This document shows positions 16,082-25,107 of a stretch of DNA of 64,000 bases, in pieces. Each line of letters starts with the position of its first letter. Position 1 is the first letter of the stretch. Source of the stretch: Nitricoxidireducens sp046726235. Lineage in GTDB: Bacteria > Pseudomonadota > Gammaproteobacteria > Burkholderiales > Rhodocyclaceae. Below the pieces are notes generated by a model. It was given only the letters and a program-made list of their open reading frames with translations. It ran no database searches and was not told the DNA's origin. The stretch spans positions 1-64,000 of the forward strand of contig JBKPAD010000005.1 of NCBI GenBank assembly GCA_046726235.1, read 5' to 3'. The position numbers and the translations under genes were made by a program.

Positions 16082-16537
16082 ATGGACAAGACCCAACGCG
16101 GTGTCGCCCTGATCGAATTCGCGCTGACGCTCGGCGTGTTGCTGACCATCGTGTTCGGCATCACCGAATTCGGCCGCGCCATCTTCGAGTACGACACGCT
16201 GGCGAAGGCGGCGCGCGACGCCGCCCGGCACCTCTCGACCAAGGCGCCGGGAGACACGGTCGCCATCGACGACGCCGTCTGCCTCGCCGTCTACGGCAAC
16301 CCGAGCTGCAGCGGCTCGCCGCTGGTCTCCGGCCTTGCGACGACGATGGTGTCGGTCTGCGACGCCGTCAGCTGCCCGGCCACGCACCAGGCGCAGGGCA
16401 GCGCGCCGGTGGTGAATCTGGTCACGCTAACCGTCGGCGGCGCCAACCAGACCTACACGTTCCGGTCGCTGGTGCCATTCGTCGTGCCGGACATTCCCTT
16501 CGGCGCGATCAGCGTCACCATGAGGCAGGTGCTGTGA
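16082..16537 (+). CDS. tadE: TadE-like pseudopilin
   Basis: 151 residues with RGVALIEFALTLGVLLTIVFGITEFGRAIFEYDTLAKAARDAAR: a hydrophobic helix starting with the pseudopilin Glu and followed by the FGR...AARDAAR TadE signature. A GAGGAG site precedes the ATG at 16082. The periplasmic part has a Cys pair (CLAVYGNPSC) and a second one (CDAVSC). Minor pseudopilins of this type are processed by TadV and needed for Flp assembly. Its stop overlaps the next start. Confidence 0.87.
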   Translation: MDKTQRGVALIEFALTLGVLLTIVFGITEFGRAIFEYDTLAKAARDAARHLSTKAPGDTVAIDDAVCLAVYGNPSCSGSPLVSGLATTMVSVCDAVSCPATHQAQGSAPVVNLVTLTVGGANQTYTFRSLVPFVVPDIPFGAISVTMRQVL

Positions 16538-17034
16538 TGCGCGCGCCCCGCCTTCGCGCCGCGCAGCGCGGCACCGGCATCGTCGAGTTCGCCGTGATCG
16601 CGACGGTCTTCCTGACGATCCTGCTGGGCATCATGGACTTCGGCCGCATGCTGTTCATGTGGAACTCCGCCGCCGAGGCGACCCGCTGGGGTGCACGCAT
16701 CGCCGTGGTGTGCGACAAGGCGACGCCGGACCAGGTGCGCAGCAAGATGAAGAAGATCCTGCCGCAGCTCTCCGACGCCAACATCGTCATCGAATGGCAG
16801 AACCCCCAGGGCACCGTCGACAACGGCTGCAGCGTCAGCAACTGCAAGGGCGTCGAAGTGCGCATCTACAACAACCCGGGCGACGCCGACGACCCGTCCA
16901 ACCTCAAGTTCCAGCCGCTGTCGCCCTTCATGGGACTCGTCCTTCCCCCGGTGCCGGCGTTCCCCGCCTACCTGCCGCGCGAGAGCATGCAGGCGGTCAA
17001 CGCCGCCGGCGACAGCAATCCGGTCTGCCTCTGA
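16537..17034 (+). CDS. TadE/TadF-like pseudopilin
   Basis: 165 residues with RGTGIVEFAVIATVFLTILLGIMDFGRMLFMWNSAAEATRWGARIAV, a second TadE-type anchor with the pseudopilin Glu. The periplasmic region has a CSVSNC motif and a terminal Cys. The start is ATG 16537, overlapping the upstream TGA by one base; GTG 16534 is an alternative. It probably fills the TadF position of the operon. Confidence 0.85.
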   Translation: MRAPRLRAAQRGTGIVEFAVIATVFLTILLGIMDFGRMLFMWNSAAEATRWGARIAVVCDKATPDQVRSKMKKILPQLSDANIVIEWQNPQGTVDNGCSVSNCKGVEVRIYNNPGDADDPSNLKFQPLSPFMGLVLPPVPAFPAYLPRESMQAVNAAGDSNPVCL

Positions 17035-17062
17035 CCCGACAACGACAAGACAAGGAGATCAC

Positions 17063-18229
17063 ATGAAGATCGCAGTCATCTCGCCGAGCGCGAAGAACCT
17101 CGACAGCATCGGCCAGTATCTCGGCGGCATGGCGGGACCGGCCCCTATCCTCGTCGAGGGCGGCATCGGCCGCCTGCGTACCGTTGCCGACCGCGAGCAC
17201 CCGGATCTCGTGATCATCGAGGGCATGTGCCACGACGTCGAGGAGCTGGCGCCGCTCGAGCAACTGACGCAGCAGCAGCCGCAGACGACGGTGATGATGC
17301 TGTGTGCGCACCAGACGCCGGAATTCCTGATCGGCGCCATGCGGGCCGGCGTGCGCGAGGTGCTGCCGTCGCCGGTGACGCGCGAGGCGCTGCAGGCGGC
17401 GGTAGCGCGCGTGGCCGCCAAGCACAACGCCTCGGGCAAGTCGACGACGGCCGGGAAGGTGCTGGCGTTCATCGCCTGCAAGGGCGGCAGCGGCGCCACC
17501 TTCCTCGCCACCAACCTCGGCCATCAACTCGCCCTCGCCGGCAGGCGCGTGCTGCTGATCGACCTCAACCTGCAGTTCGGCGACGCCGTGCTGTACGTGC
17601 ACGACCGCCGGCCACCCACCAACCTCGCCGACATCTCGCGCGGCATCGAGCGCCTTGACGCCTCGCTGCTGTCCGCCAGCTTGGTGCAGGTGCGGCCGAA
17701 CTTCGGCGTGCTGGCCGCGCCGGAAGACCCGGCGCAGGCGATGGAGGTGAAGCCCGAGCACATCGACACGCTGCTGGGCATGGCGATACGCCACTACGAC
17801 TTCGTGATCCTGGACGTCGGGCGGGCGCTCGACGCGGTGACGCTGCGCGCGCTCGACCGCGCCGACCGCATCTTCCCGGTGGTGCAGATGACGCTGCCCT
17901 TCGTGCGCGACGCCAGCCGCCTGCTCGGCGTCTTCCGCTCGCTCGGCTATCCGGCGCAGAAGGTCGGGCTGGTGGTGAACCGCTACGGCGCCACGGACGA
18001 ACTGCAGCTCGCCGACGTCGAGCAGGCGCTCGGCCTCAAGGTCGTGCGCACGGTTCCGAACAGCTATGCCGCCGTCGCCGCCTCGGTCAACCGCGGCGTG
18101 CCGATCGAGCAGCTGGCGCGCGCCAATCCGGTCAGCCGCGCCATCGACGAATTCGTGCGCGAGTTGCAGCCGCAGGCTGCGGCGGAGGCGACCGAGAGCT
18201 GGTTCGGCCGCCTGCTGAAGCGCGCCTGA
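17063..18229 (+). CDS. tadZ: TadZ/CpaE pilus-localising ATPase
   Basis: 388 residues. It has an N-terminal receiver-like domain (about 1-120, without the full phospho-site) and a ParA/MinD-like ATPase domain with the deviant Walker motif KGGSGAT at 140-146, then LLIDLNLQFGD and FVILDVG. CpaE/TadZ proteins mark the pilus assembly site at the pole or membrane. GGAGAT precedes the ATG. The final Ser-Trp-Phe-Gly-Arg segment is a small amphipathic tail. Confidence 0.92.
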   Translation: MKIAVISPSAKNLDSIGQYLGGMAGPAPILVEGGIGRLRTVADREHPDLVIIEGMCHDVEELAPLEQLTQQQPQTTVMMLCAHQTPEFLIGAMRAGVREVLPSPVTREALQAAVARVAAKHNASGKSTTAGKVLAFIACKGGSGATFLATNLGHQLALAGRRVLLIDLNLQFGDAVLYVHDRRPPTNLADISRGIERLDASLLSASLVQVRPNFGVLAAPEDPAQAMEVKPEHIDTLLGMAIRHYDFVILDVGRALDAVTLRALDRADRIFPVVQMTLPFVRDASRLLGVFRSLGYPAQKVGLVVNRYGATDELQLADVEQALGLKVVRTVPNSYAAVAASVNRGVPIEQLARANPVSRAIDEFVRELQPQAAAEATESWFGRLLKRA

Positions 18230-18256
18230 CCGCAACGACAACACGAGGAGCCTTCC

Positions 18257-19627
18257 ATGTCACTCAGGGAAATACTGCAAACCCAGGCCGCCCACACGAC
18301 GCCGCGCTTCGAGGCCGTGGTTGCCGCCGCGCCGCCGCCGCCCCCCGCGCACGGCATTGCCAGCGACATCAAGATGCGCATCCACCAGGAGATGCTGGAC
18401 CGCATCGACCTCGCTGCGCTCGACGCGCTGCCGCCCGAGCGCCTGCGCAACGAGATCGCGGTGCTGGTCGAGCGCCTGATCGCCGAGGAGGGCCTGGTGG
18501 TGAACGAGGCCGAGCGGCGCACGCTGGTGCGCGACATCCAGTTCGAGATGCTGGGCCTCGGCCCGCTCGAGCTGCTGCTCGACGACCCGACGATCTCCGA
18601 CATCCTGGTCAACGGCCACCGCAACGTGTTCGTCGAGCGGCGCGGCCGGCTGGAGCAGGTCGACGTGCGCTTCGCCGACGACAAGCACCTGATGCGCATC
18701 CTCGACAAGATCGTGTCGCGCGTCGGGCGGCGCGTCGACGAATCGAGCCCGATGGTCGACGCGCGCCTCAAGGACGGCTCGCGCGTCAACGCCATCATTC
18801 CGCCGCTGGCCATCGACGGCCCGGTGGTTTCCATCCGTCGATTCTCCACCGTGCCGCTGCGCATGGACGACCTGGTCGACACCCACCACAGCCTGACGCG
18901 CGACATGGCGCTGCTGCTGCAGGGGCTGATCCGCGCCAAGCTCAACATCCTGGTCTCGGGCGGCACCGGCAGCGGCAAGACGACGCTGCTCAACATCCTC
19001 TCGGGCTACATCGATCCGGGCGACCGCATCGTCACCATCGAGGACGCCGCCGAGCTGCAGCTGCAGCAGCCGCACGTGGTGCGCCTGGAGACGCGGCCGC
19101 CCAACATCGAGGGCAAGGGCGAGATCAACCAGCGCGCGCTGCTGAAAAATGCGCTGCGCATGCGCCCCGACCGCATCGTCGTCGGGGAGGTGCGCGGCGC
19201 CGAATGCGTCGACATGCTGCAGGCGATGAACACCGGCCACGAGGGCTCGCTGACGACCATCCACGCCAACACGCCGCGCGACGCGCTGGCGCGCGTCGAG
19301 AACATGATCGGCATGGCCGGCTTCGGCCTGCCGCCCAAGGCGGCGCGCCACCAGATCGCCTCGGCGATCACCGCGATCGTGCAGGTGTCGCGCCTGCTCG
19401 ACGGCCGCCGCAAGGTGGTCAGCCTGCAGGAGATCACCGGCATGGAGGGCGAGACCATCACCATGCAGGAGATCTTCGCCTTCCGCCAGACCGGCGTCGA
19501 TTCGCAGGGCAAGGTCGCGGGCCATTTCTGCGCCACGGGCGTGCGGCCGAAGTTCATGGACCGCCTGCGCTCCTACGGCGTCGACCTGCCGGATTCGATC
19601 TTCGACCCGACGCACCACTACCTATAA
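18257..19627 (+). CDS. tadA: TadA/CpaF secretion ATPase
   Basis: 456 residues, with the GspE/VirB11 superfamily layout of the TadA branch: N-terminal helical part, RDIQFEMLGLGPLELLLDDPTISDILVNG, Walker A GGTGSGKTT (235-243), the Asp box (IVTIEDAAELQL), Walker B (RMRPDRIVVGEVRG) and the His box (GHEGSLTTIHANTP). It powers both extension and, in studied Tad systems, retraction of Flp pili from the cytoplasmic face. It lies 27 bp after tadZ and 12 bp before tadB. Confidence 0.95.
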   Translation: MSLREILQTQAAHTTPRFEAVVAAAPPPPPAHGIASDIKMRIHQEMLDRIDLAALDALPPERLRNEIAVLVERLIAEEGLVVNEAERRTLVRDIQFEMLGLGPLELLLDDPTISDILVNGHRNVFVERRGRLEQVDVRFADDKHLMRILDKIVSRVGRRVDESSPMVDARLKDGSRVNAIIPPLAIDGPVVSIRRFSTVPLRMDDLVDTHHSLTRDMALLLQGLIRAKLNILVSGGTGSGKTTLLNILSGYIDPGDRIVTIEDAAELQLQQPHVVRLETRPPNIEGKGEINQRALLKNALRMRPDRIVVGEVRGAECVDMLQAMNTGHEGSLTTIHANTPRDALARVENMIGMAGFGLPPKAARHQIASAITAIVQVSRLLDGRRKVVSLQEITGMEGETITMQEIFAFRQTGVDSQGKVAGHFCATGVRPKFMDRLRSYGVDLPDSIFDPTHHYL

Positions 19628-19639
19628 GGGGGCGCGACC

Positions 19640-20632
19640 ATGACCACGCTGTCGAACCTCATCGGCGACTACTTCCTGCTGTTCGTCCTGCTGTCGTTCG
19701 CGGCCACCGTGCTGCTGATCGAGGGCCTGTACACGCTGTGGAACGCGCACAAGAGTCCGGAGGCGCGCAAGCTCGAGTCGCGCCTGCGCACGCTCGCGGC
19801 CGGCGCCGCGGGCAGCGGCGAAGCCAGCATCATCAAGCGCCGCCTGCTCGACGAGACGCCGACGCTGCAGCGTCTGATGCTGGCCGCACCGCGCCTGCGC
19901 CGGCTCGACCGCACGCTCGAGCAGTCGGGGCTCGACGTCACCGTCTCGCGCCTGCTGCTGATCAGCGTCGGCATTGCCGTCGGCGTTTACGTGCTGGTGG
20001 CAATCCGCCTGCCGGCGCCGCTGGCGGCGGTCATCGGCCTGTCTGCGGCGTCGCTGCCCTGGCTCTACGTCGAGCGCCGCCGCAACCAGCGGCTGCGCAA
20101 GATCGAGCGCCAGCTTCCCGAGGCGCTCGATCTGATCGGACGCGCGCTGCGCGCCGGCCATGCCTTCCCGGTCGGCCTCAAGATGGCGGGCGAGGAACTG
20201 CCGCAGCCGGTCGCACGGGAATTCAGCCTGACTCACGAGGAGATCAACTTCGGCGTTTCGCTGCAGCAGGCGCTGCTCAACATGGCGGCGCGCACGCCGA
20301 GCACCGACCTGCGCTACTTCGTCGTCGCCGTGCTGATCCAGCGCGAGACCGGCGGCAACCTCACCGAGGTGCTGGCCAACCTCGCGACGCTGATACGCGA
20401 GCGTTTCAAGCTGTTCGAGAAGGTGCGCGTGCTGTCGGCCGAGGGCCGCATGTCGGCGTGGGTGCTCAGCCTGCTGCCGTTCGGCGTCGCCGGCACCATC
20501 AACCTGGTCAATCCCGGATTCCTCGATGTGCTGTGGACCGACCCGATCGGCCTCAAGATGGTCGGCTCCGCCTTGTTCATGATGTTCCTCGGCGTGCTCT
20601 GGATGCGCCGGATCATCCGTATCCACGTCTGA
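19640..20632 (+). CDS. tadB: TadB inner-membrane platform protein
   Basis: 330 residues with a T2SSF domain. It has an N-terminal helix (about 8-28), two central helices (about 107-145) and a C-terminal pair, flanking cytoplasmic domains with LPEALDLIGRALRAGHAFPVGLKMAGEELPQPVAREF and the RETGGNLTEVLANLATLIRER motif typical of TadB. With TadC it forms the platform that couples the TadA motor to the pilus. It is preceded by GGGGG and followed 15 bp later by tadC. Confidence 0.94.
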   Translation: MTTLSNLIGDYFLLFVLLSFAATVLLIEGLYTLWNAHKSPEARKLESRLRTLAAGAAGSGEASIIKRRLLDETPTLQRLMLAAPRLRRLDRTLEQSGLDVTVSRLLLISVGIAVGVYVLVAIRLPAPLAAVIGLSAASLPWLYVERRRNQRLRKIERQLPEALDLIGRALRAGHAFPVGLKMAGEELPQPVAREFSLTHEEINFGVSLQQALLNMAARTPSTDLRYFVVAVLIQRETGGNLTEVLANLATLIRERFKLFEKVRVLSAEGRMSAWVLSLLPFGVAGTINLVNPGFLDVLWTDPIGLKMVGSALFMMFLGVLWMRRIIRIHV

Positions 20633-20647
20633 AGCCCGGAGAGCGCC

Positions 20648-21592
20648 ATGACCCTCATGCAGATCGTCTTCATCGGCATCGTCTTCGCCGCTGCCACCAT
20701 CGCCGGCGGCATCCTGCTGACGCAGTTCGCTCCCGGGCGCACGCGCAAGCGGCTCGACACCGTCGGCGTCGGCGGCTACTCGGAAGACACGTCGGGCGAT
20801 GGGTGGATCAAGACCGCCGTGCGGCTCACCGGGCCGTTCGCCAGGCTCTCGCTGCCGAAGGAGGGCTGGGATCGTTCGCCCCTGCGGCTGCGCTTCATGA
20901 ACGCCGGCTTTCGCGACGAGGATGCGCCGAGGATCTACTTCGCGGCCAAGACGCTGCTTGCGGTGATGCTGCCGGCGACCGCATACGTGGTGCTGCGGCT
21001 GCGTGCGCCCGAACTCGACGACTCCCTGCTGATGTCCGTCCTGGTGCTGGCCGGCGCGATCGGCTACTACTTTCCGAACGTCGTCCTGGAACGCCTGGTG
21101 TTCCTGCGCCAGCGCGCGATCTTCGAGGCCTTCCCCGACGCCGCCGACCTGATGCTGATCTGCGTCGAGGCGGGCCTCGGGCTCGACGCCGCGCTGGGCC
21201 GCGTGGCAGACGAGATGAAGCTCAAGAGCGAGGCGCTCGCCGAGGAGCTGCAGCTCGTGAATCTCGAGATGCGCGCCGGCGCCACGCGCGAGAAGGCGCT
21301 GCAGAACCTCGCCGCGCGCACCGGCGTCGAGGAGGTCGGCACCTTCGCGACCATGCTGGTGCAGGCCGACCGCTTCGGCACCAGCATCGGCGACTCGCTG
21401 CGCGTGTTCTCGGACGAGATGCGCACGCGGCGGCGCTTCCGCGCCGAGGAGCTGGCGGCGAAGATTCCGCTCAAGCTGCTGTTCCCGCTGGTGTTCCTGA
21501 TCTTCCCGTCGCTGCTGCTGGTGTTGCTGGGCCCGGCATTCATCCAGGTCTATCGCATCCTGCTGCCGACGATGACCGGCAGCGCCTCCTAG
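20648..21592 (+). CDS. tadC: TadC inner-membrane platform protein
   Basis: 314 residues with an N-terminal helix, a T2SSF domain (AIFEAFPDAADLMLICVEAGLGLDAALGRVADEMK... TMLVQADRFGTSIGDSLRVFSDEMR) and C-terminal membrane helices. This is the TadC signature. It is the last recognisable Tad gene: no tadD TPR lipoprotein follows. The stop codon overlaps that of the convergent peroxiredoxin gene by three bases. Confidence 0.94.
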   Translation: MTLMQIVFIGIVFAAATIAGGILLTQFAPGRTRKRLDTVGVGGYSEDTSGDGWIKTAVRLTGPFARLSLPKEGWDRSPLRLRFMNAGFRDEDAPRIYFAAKTLLAVMLPATAYVVLRLRAPELDDSLLMSVLVLAGAIGYYFPNVVLERLVFLRQRAIFEAFPDAADLMLICVEAGLGLDAALGRVADEMKLKSEALAEELQLVNLEMRAGATREKALQNLAARTGVEEVGTFATMLVQADRFGTSIGDSLRVFSDEMRTRRRFRAEELAAKIPLKLLFPLVFLIFPSLLLVLLGPAFIQVYRILLPTMTGSAS

Positions 21593-22125
21593 CGCTTCGC
21601 GCGCGCCGCCCACTCGCGCACGGCGGCGAGCGTGTTGGCGACGTGCGGCTCGGGGCGCAGGTCGCTGAAGCGGTAGGCGACGCGGCCGTCGGGCGTGATG
21701 ACGAAGGAGGTGCGGCTGGCGTAGCCGGTCTTCCACAGCAGCACCGCGTCGTAGGCCTTCATGATGCGTTTGTCGGCATCGCTGGCGACCGGGAACTTGC
21801 CCTGGCACTCGCTGACGGAGAAGCGGTTGAGCGTGCCGATGTCGTCGCTCGAGACGCCGATCACGCTGGCGCCGAGCTCCTGGAATTTCGGCATCGCCAG
21901 CGCGAATTCGCGCGCCTCGATGGTGCAGCCCTTGGTGAACGCAGCCGGGTAGAAGTACAGCACCACGGGGCCCTGCTTCAGCGCCGCCGCCAGCGAGTAG
22001 GTGAATTCGCGGCCGGCGAGGCTGGCCTGCGTCGTGAAGTCCGGCGCCGCGTCGCCGACGTCGGGCGCTGCCGCGGCCGGCAGGCCGAGGACAGACAGCA
22101 GCAGGGCAAGCAGTCGCTTCATCAT
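21589..22125 (-). CDS. exported peroxiredoxin (AhpC/TSA family)
   Basis: 178 residues with a Sec signal peptide (MMKRLLALLLSVLGLPAAAA), so periplasmic. The thioredoxin-fold peroxidatic motif YPAAFTKGCTIEA contains Cys67; Cys107 (SVSECQGK) is the likely resolving residue. The order resembles BCP-type peroxiredoxins, but the signal peptide sets it apart from cytoplasmic Bcp. The start at 22125 follows AGGGGGAAAAG. It reduces peroxides; the periplasmic electron donor is unknown. Confidence 0.88.
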   Translation of the reverse strand: MMKRLLALLLSVLGLPAAAAPDVGDAAPDFTTQASLAGREFTYSLAAALKQGPVVLYFYPAAFTKGCTIEAREFALAMPKFQELGASVIGVSSDDIGTLNRFSVSECQGKFPVASDADKRIMKAYDAVLLWKTGYASRTSFVITPDGRVAYRFSDLRPEPHVANTLAAVREWAARAKR

Positions 22126-22275
22126 CTTTTCCCCCTTTGCGCGGAAGGGCTTTTGCCCTCGGCCGGTCGGCACAATTGAGACCACTCCGACGGCATGAAG
22201 TTCGCGCAGCGATGGCCTTTTGCCCATGCCGCTGCTAGGATGAAACCTGCGAATCAAAGCACGAAGGCCCAGCCA

Positions 22276-23415
22276 ATGCCTGCCGTATCTGCGAGCCAAC
22301 ACGACAGCCTCGCGCACCAGATCCTTGCGCGCGGCACTGCCGACACCGCCCTCTCCGCCGACGAGCTGGCTCGACAAGCCGCACGCCTGATCGACGCCGA
22401 CGCGGAATTCCGCGAACTGGCGCGACGCTCCGGCGACGCGCTCGGGTTGCGCCACGGCCTGGCGCGGCTACCCCTGCCGCAGGGACTGGGCGAACTGCTC
22501 GCGGTCGCGCAGTACGAGCGTCCCACGCTGTTCGAACACCTGATCAAGGCGACGCTGATCACGCATTACCTCGCGCTGCGGCGCGGACTCTCCGAGGCCG
22601 AGACGACGAACGCGCTGCTCGCTGCGCTCGCCCACGACCTCGGCGAACTGCACCTCGACCCGACGCTGTTCGATCCCGCCCATCGCCTCGATGCCTCGCA
22701 GCGGCGCCACATCTACGTGCATCCGATCGTCGGCTCGCTGCTGGTGCGCGAGCTCCGCGCCGGCGACGCGACCGTGGCGACGGCCGTGCTGCAGCACCAG
22801 GAACGCATCGACGGCAGCGGCTATCCGTTCGGACTGCGCGGCGACCAGATCGGCATCCTCGGACGCATCGTCGGGCTGGCCGACGTCTGCGCCTCGATGC
22901 TCGCGCGGCATGGAGGACGCGAGCGGCTCAGCGCGCTGATGCGCCTCAACCGGCACAAGTTCGACCACGAGTTGCTGACGCATCTCGAGGAAGCCCTCGG
23001 CCACGGGGCCGACGCGACGCCGTCCGACGTGACGCAGGCGATTCCGCGCATCGAGGCCGCCGCGCGGCTGATGGCGCACTGGGCGCAATTCCGCGCCAAG
23101 CTGGCCGACCGCATGGCGCCGACGGAGATCGAATTCCTCATCGAGCGCATGGCCACCCTGAGCGCCATGCTGGCGCAGTTCGGCTTCGATCCCGCGCACT
23201 GGGAGACGCTGATGACGCTGGCGCTGGAAGACAAGCAGGTCGCGGCGGAATTGACCGCCGTACTCGATGAGATGCACTGGCAGTTCGCCGACCTCGAGCG
23301 CGAAATCGCGCGCCGTCGTGCACGGCTGGAACCGGGCGCCGACCCGGCGTACGCCGAGCTTCTCGACGCGTGGAGCGCGGAGTTGCACGCCTGCGTCGAG
23401 CAGGCCGCCGCCTAG
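22276..23415 (+). CDS. HD-GYP domain protein
   Basis: 379 residues from ATG 22276 (GAAGG upstream); in-frame ATGs at 22240 and 22195 would lengthen it. It has an HD-GYP core: HD at 120-121 (LAHDLGELHLD), His149 (YVHPIVGSLL) and HQERIDGSGYPFGL at about 174-187. The usual HHE is HQE here, losing one potential metal ligand, while GYP is intact. No signal peptide or receiver is present. The C-terminal 150 residues are helical. HD-GYP proteins degrade cyclic di-GMP; whether this variant is active is uncertain. It follows the convergent peroxiredoxin after a short promoter gap. Confidence 0.82.
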   Translation: MPAVSASQHDSLAHQILARGTADTALSADELARQAARLIDADAEFRELARRSGDALGLRHGLARLPLPQGLGELLAVAQYERPTLFEHLIKATLITHYLALRRGLSEAETTNALLAALAHDLGELHLDPTLFDPAHRLDASQRRHIYVHPIVGSLLVRELRAGDATVATAVLQHQERIDGSGYPFGLRGDQIGILGRIVGLADVCASMLARHGGRERLSALMRLNRHKFDHELLTHLEEALGHGADATPSDVTQAIPRIEAAARLMAHWAQFRAKLADRMAPTEIEFLIERMATLSAMLAQFGFDPAHWETLMTLALEDKQVAAELTAVLDEMHWQFADLEREIARRRARLEPGADPAYAELLDAWSAELHACVEQAAA

Positions 23416-23831
23416 CGGCAATTCTCCCCGATCGCTTTCTGCAGCCGGGCTTCCTGCGCCGCGCGCTCTTCGGCGTCGACGGGATGCGCGCGGCCGCCGG
23501 CACCGGACATTCGCCGCGGCGTTTCCTCGAGTTTCTGCAGGTCGGCCTTGGCCTTCTCGCACAGCGCCTGCTTGTCGGGAGCCGGCGGCGGCGCCGGCTT
23601 TTCGGCGGGCTGCGGCGGGCGCGGCGCCTCGCCGGGGGCGACGCGCGGCTGTTCGGGGACGCCGCCGGTGTAGGTGTTCGGCGGCGGCACGGTCAGCTTG
23701 CGGGCGCCGGCCTGGGGCGGTGGCTGGTCGGAGTAGTGGATCTTGCCGGAGGCATCCTTCCACGAATAAAGCTCGGCCGTGGCGCCGCCTGCTACCAGCG
23801 CCAACGCGACGGCGATGAATAGCGCGCGCAT
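23412..23831 (-). CDS. DUF4124 domain exported protein
   Basis: 139 residues with a signal peptide (MRALFIAVALALVAGGATA) and the DUF4124 motif LYSWKDASGKIHYSDQPPPQ straight after it. A Pro-rich linker and a short charged helix with two cysteines complete it. It is periplasmic; the function of the family is unknown. It lies two bases after the upstream gene on the same strand, and its stop overlaps that of the convergent HD-GYP gene. Confidence 0.82.
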   Translation of the reverse strand: MRALFIAVALALVAGGATAELYSWKDASGKIHYSDQPPPQAGARKLTVPPPNTYTGGVPEQPRVAPGEAPRPPQPAEKPAPPPAPDKQALCEKAKADLQKLEETPRRMSGAGGRAHPVDAEERAAQEARLQKAIGENCR

Positions 23832-23833
23832 GG

Positions 23834-24283
23834 CTAAAGCGCCTGTTGCCGCACCGGCGGCGCCATCGGCAGCTGGCGCGCCTTGGGGGGCTTGATGTTC
23901 GTGTTCGCCCCGCCGAGCCCGCTGACGGTGGCGACGGCGGCCTCGACGAGACGCGCCGTCGGGTTGGCCTGGCAGTGCCCGTCGATCAGGGTTTCCAGCG
24001 TGCTGGTCTGGGGATTCAGCGACGGCGGGCTGCGATCGCCGCGCAACGAATAGACGTTGTGGCCGGCGACGAAGCCGAACACCCATTGCACGGCCGTGCC
24101 GCGGCGCTCGGCATTGCCCTCCGCCTTCCAGGCGTTCCACTCGGAACAGCGCGTCGTGCCCGAGCCGGAAATCTTGACGTCGTGGCTCGCCTGCGCGAGC
24201 GACGCGGCGGGCGCCGCCAGCAGCGCGATGCCGGCCAGTGCGCCGGCCAGCCGTTGCAAGGGTGCGCCGTTTCGGGTGTTCAT
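23834..24283 (-). CDS. exported protein of unknown function (149 aa)
   Basis: MNTRNGAPLQRLAGALAGIALLAAPAASLAQA is a signal peptide. The mature part has CSEWNAWKAEGN... VQWVFGFVAGHNVYS and a later LIDGHCQANPTARLVEA. The Cys pair with a central helix loosely resembles Rap1a-type small periplasmic proteins, but I cannot assign it. The start at 24283 is supported by GGGAG upstream. It is the first of a tight pair with the DUF4124 gene (2-bp gap). Confidence 0.7.
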   Translation of the reverse strand: MNTRNGAPLQRLAGALAGIALLAAPAASLAQASHDVKISGSGTTRCSEWNAWKAEGNAERRGTAVQWVFGFVAGHNVYSLRGDRSPPSLNPQTSTLETLIDGHCQANPTARLVEAAVATVSGLGGANTNIKPPKARQLPMAPPVRQQAL

Positions 24284-24362
24284 GTGCGTGCTCCCGTCGT
24301 CAGATGCCGGGGCAAGTTTCCCATGATTCGCGCACGCCGCCAATGCGGTGGCGCCCCGTGCG

Positions 24363-24764
24363 TCACTTCGGCGGCAGCGAGTCGCGCGTGACCCAATAGG
24401 GCACGCCGTAGGCGGGGCTGGCGCCCTCGCGGTAGCGGTCGTTCACCGCATCGGCCTGGCGGGCGGGATTGTCGCGCGTCGGTGCGCCGGCCTTGTGGGC
24501 GTCGCTCCAGGCGGGATTCACGGCGTAGCCGGCGTCGAACATGCAGGCATGGAAGCCCGGCCCCTTGGCGCGGCATGCCGGGAGCACCGTCGCGAGCGGG
24601 CGCGTTGCGGGCTTGGGCGCGACGGCCGGCGTCTTAGCCGCGTGCCGCGACTGCGTCAGCTGCTCGGCCCAGCGCAGCAGCTCCTCGCCATAGACGACGA
24701 GGACGGCGCCGACAACCAGCGCGAGCAGCGCGCGGACGAACCACTTGTGGCGCAGCAGGGACAT
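24363..24764 (-). CDS. membrane-anchored protein of unknown function (133 aa)
   Basis: MSLLRHKWFVRALLALVVGAVLVVYGEELL gives an N-terminal membrane anchor. An Ala/Pro/Lys linker leads to a small periplasmic domain with CRAKGPGFHACMFDAGYAVNPAWSD and a final YWVTRDSLPPK. The two cysteines could pair. It follows the 108-residue gene upstream by six bases, so the two are probably co-transcribed. No family is recognised. Confidence 0.62.
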   Translation of the reverse strand: MSLLRHKWFVRALLALVVGAVLVVYGEELLRWAEQLTQSRHAAKTPAVAPKPATRPLATVLPACRAKGPGFHACMFDAGYAVNPAWSDAHKAGAPTRDNPARQADAVNDRYREGASPAYGVPYWVTRDSLPPK

Positions 24765-24770
24765 GGCGTC

Positions 24771-25097
24771 CTAGCGCGCCTGGCGACCGTGATGGTGCGA
24801 CACGGGACGCACCACGAGGACGAACTTGCCGACCTGCGGCCGGCCCTGATACTCGAGGCCGACCTCCTCCGCGGGAACCAGCGCCAGCTCGACGCGGCCA
24901 TGGAATTTGTTGATGAAGCGCTCGATGGCCTCGCCCTCGGCACATCCGCGCTGCAGCTTCCAGAAGCCGGCGACGTCGGTCTCCGACGTCGGCCCGAACA
25001 TGCTCAATACCGCCCAGCCCATGTGCGGATTCCTGACCGCGTAATCGCTCTGGGATTCCATGCGGGCCAGTTCCGCCAGTTGCGTGAGAAAGGACAT
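24771..25097 (-). CDS. hypothetical protein (108 aa)
   Basis: A soluble, mixed-charge protein (MSFLTQLAELARMESQSDYAVRNPHMGWAVLSMFGP) with a His/Arg-rich end (SHHHGRQAR). There is one Cys. GGGAG precedes the start at 25097; the longer open frame upstream lies antisense to nothing convincing and overlaps the OYE gene. It is only ten bases downstream of the OYE gene, so probably in its operon. No family is recognised. Confidence 0.6.
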   Translation of the reverse strand: MSFLTQLAELARMESQSDYAVRNPHMGWAVLSMFGPTSETDVAGFWKLQRGCAEGEAIERFINKFHGRVELALVPAEEVGLEYQGRPQVGKFVLVVRPVSHHHGRQAR

Positions 25098-25107
25098 GGT
25101 TGCTCCC

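Noticed and set aside
19204..22179. A 991-residue plus-strand open frame
   Set aside because: It is an out-of-frame shadow of tadA, tadB and tadC; the real proteins in the other frames have all family motifs.
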